This document shows positions 1-13,400 of a stretch of DNA of 64,000 nt, piece after piece. The stretch is from the NCBI GenBank assembly GCA_020342235.1, contig CP073213.1:350501-414500 (forward strand). Direction: 5' to 3'. The position numbers were made by a program, and so were the translations under genes. The notes under the pieces were generated by a model, which saw only the letters and a program-made list of their open reading frames with translations, made no database searches and was not told the DNA's origin. Within the stretch, counting starts at the first letter, position 1. Every line of letters starts with the position of its first letter. This DNA is from Saccharomycopsis phalli. Lineage: Eukaryota > Ascomycota > Saccharomycetes > Ascoideales > Saccharomycopsidaceae.

Positions 1-3000
1 TGTTGCAAGTGCCATGATCCCAGTAGAAAACAATTATTTTGCTATTTACAAGAGATCAAATTATTGATTAATTAGTGAATGAAACTGTTTTGTTTGTGCA
101 TTCGAGCATACAATGGTCAGATTTTGCTGTGTGTCTATAATAATCACTTTTATGCACATTTCTTGATCGAGGGTATGTCAATGATTCGTCTTCTAATTTA
201 CCTTTCCAAGTGGCTCAAATTTCAGAAAATTTGCTATAATATCAGAGGAATGTATTGCCCGTATAAAGTTACAAGTGGTACATTTAGTAGTGTCGTCATT
301 ATCGACATGTTTGGTCCAAGGCAATGGAAATTAACCTATAACGCCAATATGGCTAAAATACCTAATCACGTTCTCTTATTATCAAAACTAGCAATTCCAG
401 ATATATTAGTGGCATAATATCCGTCTTATGTATCTCATTGGTGTTTAGGAGTGCATACTTGTGCCATTTTTTTATCCTGCCAGTTTTAGGCTCAAAATTC
501 AAAATAGAGTTTAATACAGTTATTCATTTTTGAGTGCCTAGAGCCAAGTAATAGATCTTGAGATGTGTTTGAAAGGGGCAGAAAGGATTGAAAATTTGTT
601 GCAATGACTAATTACCTGTGGAATTACAAGGGTTGATGAAGGTTAGTACTTTGACGGGGATACATAAGTTGTTGTAAACTAAGATCAATTTGGAAACTTT
701 ACTTTTAAAAGTATGGCTCCATTGGCCTGCACACTTTTCTTTTTGACACTTCAGAAACTTGACAAGTTGCTTATCTATACATTGTGTTTACGGGGTAATT
801 TTATTGCCATGTGGTGGGGCAAGGGTCAAGGTGACTGGCTTGGTGATATTGAAAATTTACAATCACGGTAAGCAGATAAATCCGAAGAGCTTAAAGAGCC
901 TCGGAATCGAAAATGGCTCAGGAAAACTACACGCACCTTGACTATGGGGAAACTTCAAACTTTATTCTTTGCAAAAACACATGGGTTTGTTCCTTCACTT
1001 CTTAAATGGGTCAAAGACAAACCACTAATGCGAAATTCTAGAATCTCTTTGGTCCAGACTAATCTCAAAAACACTCCGGGTAATGATAATCTGAATCACT
1101 GGAAGTACAGATCCTGGGTAACATGCTAGAAACCAACATACGACATCCAAGTAAGTTACCTATTTGGACACGAGACATGTTGACTACGTCTGGATTCCTC
1201 AACATTGAAGGAGAATACTTTCGATCCAACTACTCCTAAAACTGGTTACGATGCATTCAATGATTTGTCGACCAGGAAACCCTCTCAAAGAGCATATTCG
1301 CTCAAACCACATACAGTCAAACCACCATCAGACTGTTCTAAGAGTCAAAATCAAAGACTAAGCTCATATCTCTTATTCGAGACTCTTGCCACTCTTGACA
1401 ATGGCACACCGTGCCAATGGTCAATCAATAAAGTAGCATTAAAATCTTATGCCGATAAAAATACCCAATCCATTCTGAGGGAACGACCTATGATTGACCC
1501 CTGCAAAAATCTAGGCCTATAATATAATCACACTGGTTGATGGAGAGACTAGTGGATATCAGATTTCACACAACTTGTTCATTGCTGTACCAATCCTTCA
1601 TTTGAAGTAACAAAATAAGGGTTTCTGGTGCTCCTGGCAAGACCATGACTCCAGAATCATGCCTTTTACGCACAAGTCAAAATTTTTCTTCCCGTTCTCC
1701 AACAAAATAAAGCAGTGATAAATTATGCTGTAATTGCTACCAAATATTCTGTTAAGAGAATCAGGATTGAACTCTAAAATGAGATGTCGGTCTCCATCCT
1801 CGGATTTATTGAGTAGTTTTCATAAATTACCCAACACATCCCGTTCAAAGAAAAAAAAAATTCTATACTGTTTTGATATGTCATTAAAGATTTTATAGGG
1901 ATATGTTGTTAAAAATTTTGCTTAGAAGTTTGTTACAAATATTCTTTAGGCAAGGCCAACAGATTCTCTGACATAGTAGCTACACAGATTAGCCAGTGCG
2001 GAGAACGAGACATTACACGTCAAGTTTGGCCCTTTCCAGGACTATAGAATAAATATATTGCGATAAAAGACTTTCACAATTGTCTAACATCCATGTGATT
2101 GTTTCGGTTATATAAGGCAATAATCCACGCATGGAGTATTTGAATAAATCTCACGTATATAAAATGACCTTGGTCAAATCATTGTACATAGGGTCATTTT
2201 CTACAATCCCAGATCAGAACAGTTGGTGTCATCACCAAACGCTCAGAAGTGAGTTAAGTATACTATAGCAAAATTACTCAAGGGAGATCCTTCTCTGGTA
2301 CAGGAGCTGTAACGCTCCCGCACACTGACGCTAAAAGAAATTGGTTCCAGTCACTTCAAGAGAAAATAGCTGACTTTTCCCATCTTTCAAAGTATTGCTG
2401 GAAATGACTATTAATCAGCACAAGACTCCTCACAATATCAACACCAAGTACTTGTACCAGAGATACTTGCTGCCAAGACAATCCTCGGCTTCAATTTTGC
2501 GATCTGGATGTGGTGCCAGCCTCCTTGACGGCAATTATTAAAATCGGCAACGACCCTAAATTCACAACATTTGGAATCAATTCCCCATCAATGCGACTTT
2601 CATGTCCAGAGCTTCAGCAGCTCTACCCAGGATTTTCCTAAGCGGAAGTATACTTACCAAATTTCCGTGCTCCCAGAAACATGATCAAATACAAACTGTT
2701 ACCTCCACCTAGGCTATCACTGTGAACAGCAGAAAAGCAGTATATCTGCTTGGCTAGCTTTTATATCAAGTTGTAGCTAGATTATCCAAGATTCAGGTCC
2801 AAACAAATACAGGCATATTTTGCATGACTTTATCCTATTCTATACACGCTGGTGATGAGGATTATCGTTACCGGATTCTTGTGTGGTTTGGTATAAAATA
2901 AACCGAATTAGCTTTGCGTGCAACTGTAAAGTCTAAAAGTAAGTTGATTTTAACAAGCTATAAAAGACTAACCGAATTATAATGTACTACTGAATTTCTA

Positions 3001-5705
3001 TTGAGAAGTTATAACAGGAAACTCGCAACTTTAGGAATATAATTTTATTAGCCTTTTGAAATTGTGGAGAAGATATGCGAGTGGGTATTCTTTGGTATTA
3101 GTATTGATACATATTCGACTATCCATGAAACCTAAAGATTCACACTTCGGGTTAAACTAAGTAGAATGAATACGCATCCGGTTATTCAATCCCAAGGAAC
3201 AAAATAAATAATTCACAAGTGTATACATTTCACATGTATGGTCAGTCCAAGGAGTAAATATAAATTTCATTGGAAGCTATTTCAGTTGTTCGAAAGACGT
3301 GTCAACTGGAAAGTTCATTATGTATCATCATAACTGTGTGGACTTTTGTCGGCAAATCACGCGGCAAAATGAAAATCTTTTCGCTCTCAAAGCCCAGTTC
3401 CAACAATATTAACCGTGTCTATCAGAAGCAATGAGCTAAGCATATGCTCTGGGTTTTGACAGGCGCGCAAGATGATCCGATGGTGGTGCCATCAGCCGCA
3501 AAGGCAAGTGTATTGACAAGTAAAATGTATTGAAAAGGTAATGTATTAAGAGGCGACGTATTGAAAAGACAATAAAAAGCCAAATATAGAAGCTTGTCAA
3601 TGAGATAAGTGTCTCATATTCCAAGTTACCCCTCCATTACACGAACTGTCTCCTTGGAAACCTTAATGGGGCCATGCATACCCACGGCATAATTATTTCA
3701 GTCTTTGGTTAGTCTCATGTAAAACCGAGAACCTATTCTATATGGGCGCGGCCATATAATGCAGCAACCCTGCTTCAGCACTGCCCTTTGAAATTTCACT
3801 TTGCGACTGTAGATCATATATGCTTTCAGGGAATTTGGGTCTCCTGACGTTCCATATTGTCTTTCCGGAGTATGCCTTCCCGACGAGAAATTCAAAGTAT
3901 CTTTTGAGATGCGCAAAGAGGAATTCCGGAAACGAGTCTTGTGCGGAGTCAAGTAAACAGCATTCCGTCAAACCAATTTCCAAAAAGGAACCGCGAAATG
4001 CTCTTCCAGAACCCCTCTATTGGGAATTCTGCAGGACCGCGAAATCCCAAAGCATGTGGTTATCAACCCAGTACCAGATTGTACAACACATTACATCGGG
4101 GTATAGTGTAATTATGTTACCGAGAATGACAATTTCGGCCTTTGCTGTTCCCGTAATATGGTGGTCTGCATTTCTGCTGTATTCAATCTAAAGTAGCGCA
4201 GGGCAGTACTAGGCTGATTCCAAATTGTGAAATTGAGGTGAATTGTCTTAAATCAACGCGGTGATATCTGACCAATGACACATCAAATGCAGAGCAACAT
4301 CCCGACGTCTTTTGTATACTTTATCTCCTGAGGGTGATGCTTGAAGCATTCAAGGAGGAAAATACAGGATGTTGCCACTTGGATTTTCTGGTATATTCCG
4401 TAGCACATTAGCTAACGTTTAAACTCTTCTGGAAATCTCTTGATGGAACACTGGAGGTTTATTCTCGCCCACTAAATACAATATCATGCAGGTAAATTAT
4501 TCGCCTTAGACCACATTACAGTACATGTGTCGATAATTAGCAAATCAACTGGTGATTCCTCGCCAAACCAACTGGTGATTTCTTCTGGCAAATCAAACTA
4601 GGATCCATTTAGATTGAGAAAGCTGTTGGAGTATCCTTGCGTGAATGTGTGTGCGTGTGATTTTGAGGGACACCTGGACGTGTACCATGTTACCCGCACA
4701 TGGAAGGGTACAATTTTTCCACATCACTTTTTCTAGAAGGAAAATAGCATGCTACTAGTCCATGCAAGCAAACCCTATTACTCTAGACTGTGCTTTGTGC
4801 TTTATGACAAATATTGTATTTTTCACACAATATGCATTACATCTTCTAAATGTGAAACATTTGTGGCCCCATGCGTCTCCGAGTATTCATAATGTTTCAA
4901 AGGAAACCCACAAGGGTCGAATGTGACATGATATAGAACGAGGCGCTGTTGGTTTTGCGGTTCCATCGGTTGACTTTGAGTTTTAATGCAGTGCTGGGAT
5001 GCTCTATAATGGGAATATTTTTTGCAAAAAAGTGTAGTGGAATTACCTTTGCGGGAACTGCAACATGGGATATTCCGGAAGACGGTTGTTAATTGCATCA
5101 GCAATTGACAGTTGAATTCTGGAGATGTGGAATATGGAAATGGCTGGAAAAACGAGGAGGACACAAGGATATAAGGAAAATACAAAGAAAAGCAAGGTAA
5201 GTCTGGCAATTTCAAGTCATATCCAAGGAAAATTCAAGGCAAAAAGTGTAATCTCGCAGTATATTGGATCCCCTTCGGTACTTCAATATGCATGTCTCAA
5301 AATAAGCGAGACTACTGCATGAAAACTGTTGTAGAGTGTGCTTCTGAGACACATACTAGATTGAAAATATTCCTCGGCCAACTTGCCGTGGCCAACAAGT
5401 TACGTCGCCCAGGCAACGCTCAGGAACAAAGACCCACTCAGCCAACATAGATCAGCTATAATTTCTACCAACGTGCAAGCGTCCCACTCATATAAGCTGA
5501 AACTCGTCCAGAGATAGCAAGCTCGTCCCTTTAATTTACTTCCCAAAACAGACCAGTTAACCGTCTTTGCGGGAACTGCATTGACATGCATTCTGCCACA
5601 CTAACACCATCCACAAGTCCAAGTCGCATCACGCTAACGTCCAATGCATCCCATTTAGAACAACTTATCATCAGCATTTCTCGGATCACACCCATTGGTA
5701 AAAAG
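1..5705. other. Long gene-free stretch upstream of the adhesin
   Basis: I recognise no gene here. The open frames are short (the longest are about 110-130 codons), overlap on both strands, and show no domain, motif or repeat that I know. AT-rich runs are scattered throughout. Because FLO-type adhesin genes often have very long regulated promoters, part of this stretch may be adhesin control DNA, but that is inference. The left neighbour lies outside the window. Confidence 0.6.
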
Positions 5706-5714
5706 TATATAAAA
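5706..5714 (+). promoter_or_regulatory. TATA box of the adhesin gene
   Basis: The sequence TATATAAAA lies about 50 bp before the ATG at 5763. An earlier in-frame ATG at 5586 lies upstream of this TATA box and would add 59 residues in front of a good signal peptide. The TATA position therefore supports the start at 5763. Confidence 0.6.
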
Positions 5715-5762
5715 AGAGTACTTTGTCATCCAAAATCTCCACGAATTTACAAGCACACAAAG

Positions 5763-8700
5763 ATGAACTGTCTCTTTTTCTTCATCTTGACTACTTTAAT
5801 TGGCCGTTCGTTTGCTAATAGCAACGACGATGGTGCCGTAGGTAAGAGACCTACGATTCAAGACGCTACTGGTTGTATTGTTGACACTCCAACCATTGGA
5901 AATGGGTTTGAAGCCACTTTCTATCCTTATGAACTTTACAAGGCGTATGACGAGCCATATGTCAAGTACGGATACAAGCAACAACAGCCAATTGGCCACA
6001 CCAGCGGTGTCACTGATATTACTTTTAACATTGATTTACCTACTGATGGATATGCGCATGAGGGTTTGGTGTATAATGTTCCTCTTACTGTTTCCAACTT
6101 CTCGTTGGTGCTCACCGGTTATTTCTACGCACAGGAAACCGGATACTACCAGGTTGAGTTTACTGCCACCGATGATGCTGTTGTCTTCTACTTTGGTACT
6201 GCCTCTGCCTTTGAGTGTTGCCAGAGTGGAGCCATTCCTTCGCATGCAAACTTCAACGACGAGGTGATTTACACTACTGGTTCGGTTGGTGATGAAGGTC
6301 GCGATTTTTACGCTACTAGATACCAATACCTCAAGGGCGGTTACTTCTACCCAACCAGACTTTCCTACGTCAACATTGTGACCTATGCTTACTTGAACTT
6401 GACTATCACCACCCCAAGTGGCAAGAGACTTCACACTTTTGAAGACACCATCTACCAATTCAACGAAGATGACTCAAACTGTATCACCGTGAATCCTAAC
6501 GCTCCTCAAAGCACTGTTACCACCACAATCCCTTGGACTGGCTCGACTACTAGCACTTACACTACCACCAACACCAATCCAAACTCTCCTGTTACTGTTG
6601 TTATCGAGACCCCAGAGCCAACTGTCACTACTACTATTCCATGGACTGGATCCACTACTTTCACCACTACTCAGACTCCAGACAGCCCAGATGGAACTGT
6701 TTCTGTCATTATTGAGACTCCTGTTCCAACTGTCACTACTACTATACCATGGACTGGATCCACTACTTTTACTACTACCCAGACTCCAGACAGCCCAGAT
6801 GGAACTGTTTCTGTCATTATTGAGACTCCTACTCCAACTGTCACAACCACCATTCCATGGACTGGCTCCACTACTTCTACTTACACTGTGACCCCAACTG
6901 ATCCAAATGGAACTGTTTCTGTTGTTGTTGAGACTCCTACTCCAACTGTCACTACTACTGTCCCATGGACTGGCTCCACTACTTCTACTTACACCGTCAC
7001 TCCAACTGACCCAGACGGAACTGTTTCTGTTGTTGTCGAAACTCCAACTGGAAGTTTGGAAACCGTCATCACCACTGTTCCATGGACTGGATCTACTACT
7101 ACCACTGCCACTGTGACTCCAGATGGTCCATTTGGCACTGTTTCTATCATTGTTGAGACTCCAGAACCAACTGTCACGACCACCATCCCATGGACTGGCT
7201 CCACTACTTCTACTTACACTGTGACTCCGACTGATTCAAATGGAACTGTCTCTGTCATCATTGAGACTCCAGGTTCAACCATCACAACCACCATCCCATG
7301 GACTGGCTCCACTACTTCTACTTACACTGTCACTCCAACTGACCCAAGTGGAATTTACTCTGTTGTCATTGAGACTCCTACTCCAACTGTCACAACCACC
7401 ATTCCATGGACTGGCTCCACTACTTCTACTTACACTGTGACCCCAACTGATCCAAATGGAACTGTTTCTGTTGTTGTTGAGACTCCAGGCTCGACCATCA
7501 CTACTACTGTCCCATGGACTGGTTCTACTACTTCTACTTACACTGTCACTCCAACTGACCCAAGTGGAATTGTTTCTATTGTTGTTGAGACTCCAACTGG
7601 AAGTTTGGAAACCATCACTACCACTACCCAATGGACTGGATCCACCACCTCTACTTACACTGTGACTCCAGATGGTCCATTTGGCACTGTTTCTATCATT
7701 GTTGAGACTCCAGAACCAACTGTCACAACCACCATTCCATGGACTGGCTCCACTACTTCTACTTACACTGTGACCCCAACTGATCCAAATGGAACTGTTT
7801 CTGTTGTTGTTGAGACTCCAGGCTCGACCATCACTACTACTGTCCCATGGACTGGTTCTACTACTTCTACTTATACTGTCACTCCAACTGACCCAAGTGG
7901 AATTGTTTCTATTGTGGTTGAGACTCCAACTGGAAGTTTGGAAACCATCACTACTACTGAAACATGGACTCTCCCATTTACCTCAACTCATACAGTTACC
8001 CCAACAGGTCCTTTTGGCACTGTTTCTGTTATTGTTGACGTTCCAGGCTCCTCTGGTTACCACAATGAATCCACTACTTATGATGACTCTACCACAACTT
8101 ATTCAAAGCTTGTGTCTACGACTGTTACTCCTGTGACCTCTACTGTTGTTGAAACTATTACTTCATGTGGAGCTCAAGGATGTGTTCCAGTGGTTACATC
8201 ATACACTACTGTCTGTCCATTGACTGAGACTTCAAGTGGTTCTCCAAATGGTCCAGCTTCAAGTGCTCCAGCTTCAAGTGGTTCTCCAAGTGGTCCAGCT
8301 CCAAGTGGTTCTCCAAATGGTCCAGCTCCAAGTGCTCCAGCTCCAAGTGGTTCTCCAAATGGTCCAGCTCCAAGTGCTCCAGCTCCAAATGGTGCTCCAG
8401 CTCCAAGTGGTTCTCCAAATGGTCCAGCTCCAAGTGCTCCAGCTCCAAATGGTGCTCCAGCTCCAAACGGTGCCCCAGCTCCAAGTGCTCCAGCTCCAAA
8501 TGGTGCTCCAGCTCCAAGTGGTTCTCCAAATGGTCCAGCTCCAAGTGCTCCAGCTCCAAGTGCTCCAGCTCCAAATGGTGCCCCAGCTCCAAGTGCTCCA
8601 GCTCCAAACGGTGCACCAGCTCCAAGTGCTCCAGCTCCAAACGGTGCCCCAGCTCCAAGTGCTCCAGCTCCAAATGGTGCCCCAGCTCCAAGTGCTCCAG

Positions 8701-8927
8701 CTCCAAACGGTGCTCCAGCTCCAAGTGGTTCTCCAAGTGGTTCTCCAAGTGGTTCTCCAAGTGGTTCTCCAAGTGGTTCTCCAAATGCTCCATCAGTTGA
8801 GCAATCCTCTTCTGCTCCTTCTTCTGCCCCTATCGCAGAAAGTTTCCAAGGCGCTGCTTCTAACATTTCTGCTTACCCATCATATATGTTGGCCTTGTTC
8901 ATTTCTCTTTACGCCTTTTTGGCTTAA
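5763..8927 (+). CDS. GPI-anchored GLEYA-type cell-wall adhesin (flocculin-like)
   Basis: The predicted 1054-residue protein is a cell-surface adhesin that should be exported, GPI-anchored and linked to the wall glucan. It starts with a hydrophobic signal peptide (about residues 1-18, ending near GRSFA). A PA14/GLEYA-like ligand-binding domain follows at about 60-235, with the conserved pattern TGYYQVEFTATDDAVVFYFG and paired cysteines. Residues about 248-761 are fourteen Thr-rich repeats of 34-38 residues built on TTTIPWTGSTTSTYTVTP, the last one degenerate. After a Cys-containing spacer there is a Pro/Ala/Ser/Asn/Gly stalk (about 823-1006) of repeated APAPSAPAPNG units. The last 24 residues form a hydrophobic GPI-attachment signal. 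The repeats should be heavily O-mannosylated. The upstream in-frame ATG at 5586 is rejected because it precedes the TATA box and hides the signal peptide. The family is clear, but the sugar bound cannot be read from sequence. Confidence 0.9.
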   Translation: MNCLFFFILTTLIGRSFANSNDDGAVGKRPTIQDATGCIVDTPTIGNGFEATFYPYELYKAYDEPYVKYGYKQQQPIGHTSGVTDITFNIDLPTDGYAHEGLVYNVPLTVSNFSLVLTGYFYAQETGYYQVEFTATDDAVVFYFGTASAFECCQSGAIPSHANFNDEVIYTTGSVGDEGRDFYATRYQYLKGGYFYPTRLSYVNIVTYAYLNLTITTPSGKRLHTFEDTIYQFNEDDSNCITVNPNAPQSTVTTTIPWTGSTTSTYTTTNTNPNSPVTVVIETPEPTVTTTIPWTGSTTFTTTQTPDSPDGTVSVIIETPVPTVTTTIPWTGSTTFTTTQTPDSPDGTVSVIIETPTPTVTTTIPWTGSTTSTYTVTPTDPNGTVSVVVETPTPTVTTTVPWTGSTTSTYTVTPTDPDGTVSVVVETPTGSLETVITTVPWTGSTTTTATVTPDGPFGTVSIIVETPEPTVTTTIPWTGSTTSTYTVTPTDSNGTVSVIIETPGSTITTTIPWTGSTTSTYTVTPTDPSGIYSVVIETPTPTVTTTIPWTGSTTSTYTVTPTDPNGTVSVVVETPGSTITTTVPWTGSTTSTYTVTPTDPSGIVSIVVETPTGSLETITTTTQWTGSTTSTYTVTPDGPFGTVSIIVETPEPTVTTTIPWTGSTTSTYTVTPTDPNGTVSVVVETPGSTITTTVPWTGSTTSTYTVTPTDPSGIVSIVVETPTGSLETITTTETWTLPFTSTHTVTPTGPFGTVSVIVDVPGSSGYHNESTTYDDSTTTYSKLVSTTVTPVTSTVVETITSCGAQGCVPVVTSYTTVCPLTETSSGSPNGPASSAPASSGSPSGPAPSGSPNGPAPSAPAPSGSPNGPAPSAPAPNGAPAPSGSPNGPAPSAPAPNGAPAPNGAPAPSAPAPNGAPAPSGSPNGPAPSAPAPSAPAPNGAPAPSAPAPNGAPAPSAPAPNGAPAPSAPAPNGAPAPSAPAPNGAPAPSGSPSGSPSGSPSGSPSGSPNAPSVEQSSSAPSSAPIAESFQGAASNISAYPSYMLALFISLYAFLA
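6506..8046 (+). repeat. Tandem Thr-rich coding repeats of the adhesin
   Basis: Thirteen repeats carry WTGSTT and a fourteenth is degenerate; each unit is about 102-117 bp. There is a higher-order duplication: the block at about 7382-7620 recurs almost unchanged at about 7716-7950, about 334 bp apart. This suggests recent unequal exchange or slippage, so allele length is likely to vary between strains. Confidence 0.85.
8230..8786 (+). repeat. Pro/Ala/Ser-rich minisatellite encoding the adhesin stalk
   Basis: Short units of 12-18 bp (CCAAGTGGTTCT, CCAAGTGCTCCAGCT, CCAAATGGTGC) are reiterated dozens of times and end in six SGSP units. Because the unit length is a multiple of three and stop-free, all other frames also stay open. 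Those frames are not genes. Confidence 0.85.
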
Positions 8928-10445
8928 GTGATCTTTTTTAACAATTTAACCATTTAGTTCTTTCTACGTTGTTATTTACTTCTTCCTGCTATATTGTTTA
9001 TTACTTCATTATCACTTTTCTTCATGTTCTAGCTATGCTTTCATAGCCCTGTCTTAACCAGTATTATATTTCTAATTAAATATTTGTCATTCAATATTTT
9101 TGTAGCATGATTTTGGAAAGTTCCTTTCATCACAATTGTGTCTATTTACGTCACTGATGTAAAAATAAACAGCCAGAACCAAGTTCCTTTATCAGAGGCT
9201 ATTATAGCCTCAGGCATTCCTCTGTTCAATTTCACTATTTTTCAGTTGATGCCTCATCGTCAATTGCTAAAACTTTTTAAAACGACCCGAAATGACACGA
9301 TGCGTGTTATCAATCCACCATGCATGATCTTCACTGTTCAAATCCTCAACGTTTGGCGGAATAAACAATAAACTAGAAGAATTTGTTGATCAATTCATAC
9401 TTTTTGGGATTGCTGAAAACGATGGAGAGTGTTATCAACAGGTGATGATATGCGGCAGCTAAACTTGATCCACACACATCACCCATAAACACTCTCTCCA
9501 TGAAATTAAAAAAATTATTACACTCAGCAAATAAAATGAGCAATACACCGCCAGCCAATCATATGCATTTTCAGATACTTATTTAGCGCAAAATCAGTAC
9601 AATCTGGATTTATAATACCCTCAGGAAATGCATCACGTTTGATTATCTGATGACAGCACTAGAGTCTAGGTCAAGTGTGATCCTAGGCCGAACTTGAGAT
9701 AGTCAAAGTGACAATGTAGAAGCAGGACTCTAAATAGTGTTCATTTCAAACACGATGTGATTCGTAATCAACGGAAACGCTATGAAGCACATATGACTTA
9801 TTGGCAGTGTTTCATAGGGTCCCACCAAATGCAAATAGCCGTACTTATAATTATGCCTATACAACTGACTCAAGTAAATAATTTCAAGTCAATCAATTAA
9901 CTCAATAAGAGTCCACAAACAGATAACACTTAGAAAATACCAATTACAACACCTAGAAACCACCGGCACTATACATAAAAGGAACCAACATAACTCCCGT
10001 TGCACTTCAGTCTGTCTAGTGTAGCAGATGCAATCTTCATATGAATCAAGTGATCTAATTCCTTTGGGCTTTTATGATCTTGAAGAAACAAAAAACATGC
10101 CCTTTTGTAGCCCAGGCCCAACTATGGATGCTTGTGTTATTGCTTAATTAATATTAGTTAAGTAAGCGTGCACCTTTGAATATACAAGGATGGTTATCTG
10201 TAGTAATTTCGAGATTGTGAATACAAGTATCAATAGTTAGGTTATTATAATAAAAAAAAGGGATTATCGCTTGGTTCCGTGCTTTATCTTTGAACTTCAT
10301 GTCTTCTGAATATCTTATCTGGTCTCAAATTCTTGTCTTCTTTCTAGCATCTCTTGTAACAATGATAATGGTCCAAGCCAGGTTCATTCTTTACAGAGTG
10401 TAATCACATTATCCTTTATTTCTACCCTATATAATTAATACCTTG
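8928..10445. other. Intergenic region between adhesin and IQG1
   Basis: This 1.5-kb AT-rich gap lies at the 3' ends of two convergent genes. I see no gene, tRNA or recognisable repeat in it. Confidence 0.6.
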
Positions 10446-13400
10446 TCAATTCCCACTATCATAAAACTTTTTGAAAATAAAATTCAAAAACGTATTGGTG
10501 TTAAACTTGACCACCCCGTCGTATATCGCCACGTACTCTTTGCTTTCATATTGGTCGAACAACAAATCATCCAAAGTAATTTTAGTTACTGCATTTGGAA
10601 TAGGAATCGATCCACTGGCAGCCTCAATCAAAAACACCCCAACTTCATCACAACTAAACATAAAGTCCACCTTTGGCAACTCTGGGCCCTTACTACCATT
10701 CAACTCCTCCAATATCCCAAGGTCCCATAAATACTTGGCACTGTACTTGTATGATCCAAACTTTGGTACTTTCCCCTGACGCTTCAATTCCTTCTGATAA
10801 AAGTATTGCTTGTTGATGAACGGGAAGAGCTTCTTCTTCTGCGGCTTGGTCTGAAGCAGATTCATGGCTTTATTGATGTAGTCGTTGTACACTGCCAAAA
10901 TATTATTCATTTTAACCTGCTTGTCCTTCAAGCCTTGGATGATTTTCTCGGCACCCTCTATCTGTTTCTTCTGGTTATTTCTTTGATCTCTCTTGTCTCT
11001 GATATCATTGGCAATTTCGTTAATCAACTGCTGGAAGTTGTTTTCTCTGTTCAATATCCCCATCAGCTCGAGCTCAAGAATCTTCTCCAACGCCATACAC
11101 TTCAATTCGTGGTAGCTGATCTTAGTCAAATCGCCCAAAGACCCGGCAACCGCATTGGTATAAATACTCTTTTCAATTTTTTCCTTCTGTTCATCCTGGA
11201 TAATCTGCTGGAATCTCTCCTCGTCCTCTGGCTTGATTTTCAGAAGCAACAAGTTAAGCAAATTGGGAGCACTTTGCACTTGGATCATGTAAATTATGCA
11301 TCTCTTTATTTGGATTAACATGGTCTTGGTCTTTGATCCAAGTCTGCCCACATCCTTGACACTTGGGGTCAAGCTGAGCATCACCTGGTTTCCTCCTATG
11401 CTATATTTTAATCCCTTGAGGTTGAGACTTTTAATACCCAAATTTTCTTCAAACAAATCCAGATTATTCTTCAACAACGCCACGATTTTGTTCAAGTCTT
11501 CAATTTCAATAAGAAGCTTTGGCTTTTGGTAATTTGTCAAGTCGTCGTAGATGCTGATTCCATAGCTTTGCTCCATATCCAAATGACTGACCAACTGTCT
11601 CAAAATCGACTCAATTGTATTTGTTTGTGACTCGATATAGTCATTCAAAGGCTGGAGGTAAACCTCACTCGGCGGGAATGGGGTCATGAGAATAAGCTGT
11701 GACAAGAGCTTGGCAATTTCAAGTAAGTTTCGCTTCAACTTCAATGTGGTGTGGTTATTTTCTGTGTTCAAAACAATGCCAAAGTTCTCGGGGTTCTTGA
11801 TTATACTGTTGATGTATAAGTCTATGAATAAGTACCCTGCAATGGAAAGTGCTAGTTTGTCATCAATGTCGAATTGCAGCTTCAAGTTATGGTACATCAC
11901 CAGCATGAGGATCTTTACGAATTTAGGAAACTCGTTAATTTGCTGCCTAATGATTTCAATTAATTCGTTGTTTAACTCCCGCAACTGCCCAAGATTCTGA
12001 ATAAACTGCTGTCTAACTTGCGGCTTTTTGATGGCCTCCTCCACGCTGATATTGTTGAATGGCTTGTTCTCCAGCTCCAAAATGGACCGGTATATGATAA
12101 GAGGATTGCTCTCCAACAGCAAATTCTCAATGTTGGATATTGAGCTCAAGCTGCGGCTGAAGATTTTTTTAAGAGTGTTCTTTTGCACCGGGGTCTTGAA
12201 AAAGTTGGTCAAAAGTTTCTGCCACGGACATGAGTTCTCGATATACCCGTTGATGAATTCGTCGACAGAAGAGCAGCTGGTGATGTTGCTGATGATCAAT
12301 TCACTGACAAAGTTGATGAACAAAAACTCTTCTCTGATGGTGGACTTGTCGCTGAAAAATGTTTTGAAGACACAATACTGGCTGTTGCTGCCTTCTTTCC
12401 TGGTGCTGAGAATGCTGATGAAGTACTTGGGCTCGGTCTGTAATACGTAAAACAACTTTTGTAGAGTCTCAAGCTGGCCCAGAGTCAGCTTGTTGATGTT
12501 TCTCGACATGCCAATATTTGGGCCGGTATCCACTTTGTATCCATTGTAACCGTTGTTTCTTTGCCGAATCAATTCTTCCAAGGTGATTTTGTTCTGCACT
12601 AGCAATGCGATTTTGATATCAAGCTGCTTGTTGGTCTGCTCGAGAAGCTCGTTCTCCTGGTTGATGTGGGTGATTTTCTCACCCAATTGGTTCAACAAAA
12701 TCTCATCTTGCAAGTCCTTGTCGGTGTCATTTAAAAGGTACGCGAATTTCAGCAACACTGTGAGCGGCGGGTTTTTCATGTAGATGAGCTTTCGGTATGC
12801 GTCAGTAAAGTCCTTGGTTTTGATGTAGCTCTGGATGATGAGAATCTTGTCGATATTCCGAAGATAATACTCGTCTCTTGCTCTGTTTGCTAGACGAACC
12901 AAGTGGCCTCGCGCAACTGCCTGCACCTGCAAAACCGAGTCTTCCTGGTCTTCCAACTCATCCAACAACACGTCCTGGGAGTATCTGGCCAACAAGCCCC
13001 GGATGCTGCTTTGCACAAATACAATCTCTGGCAAGCACTGGCGAAGATCCTGCTTGATGTTTATCAAGTTCTCTCTGAGCATGGTGCCTCGGATGACACT
13101 CGTCAATTGGTTGACGGAACCCTCTCTGAGATCCAACGTGTCTAGCACCGAGTTTAGTTGAGTACGGACAATTCCAGCTCGTCCAATCGACTGGAGATCG
13201 ACGATATCCACCACGCACCGATCAAGACGCTTGTCTAGCAACGCGTTCATTCTTCTGTTGATGTTTCCCTTGATTATAGCCTGGAGCCTCCCCATAACCT
13301 CTGCCATGGACTTGATGTTTTCGCGGCGCTGCTGCTGCTCTTTTCTAAAGAGCCTTTCTCTGATGATCGCCTGGAGCCGAATAATGCTGGACAGTGAGTA

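Noticed and set aside
79-417. 112-codon open frame near the left edge
   Set aside because: No recognisable domain and AT-rich composition; length is within chance expectation.
4823-5215. 130-codon minus-strand open frame
   Set aside because: No motif, and it runs through low-complexity AT-rich DNA.
8174-8931. Long open frames on both strands across the adhesin stalk
   Set aside because: They are shadows of a stop-free repeat whose unit is a multiple of three; the products are pure repeat with no start or regulatory context.
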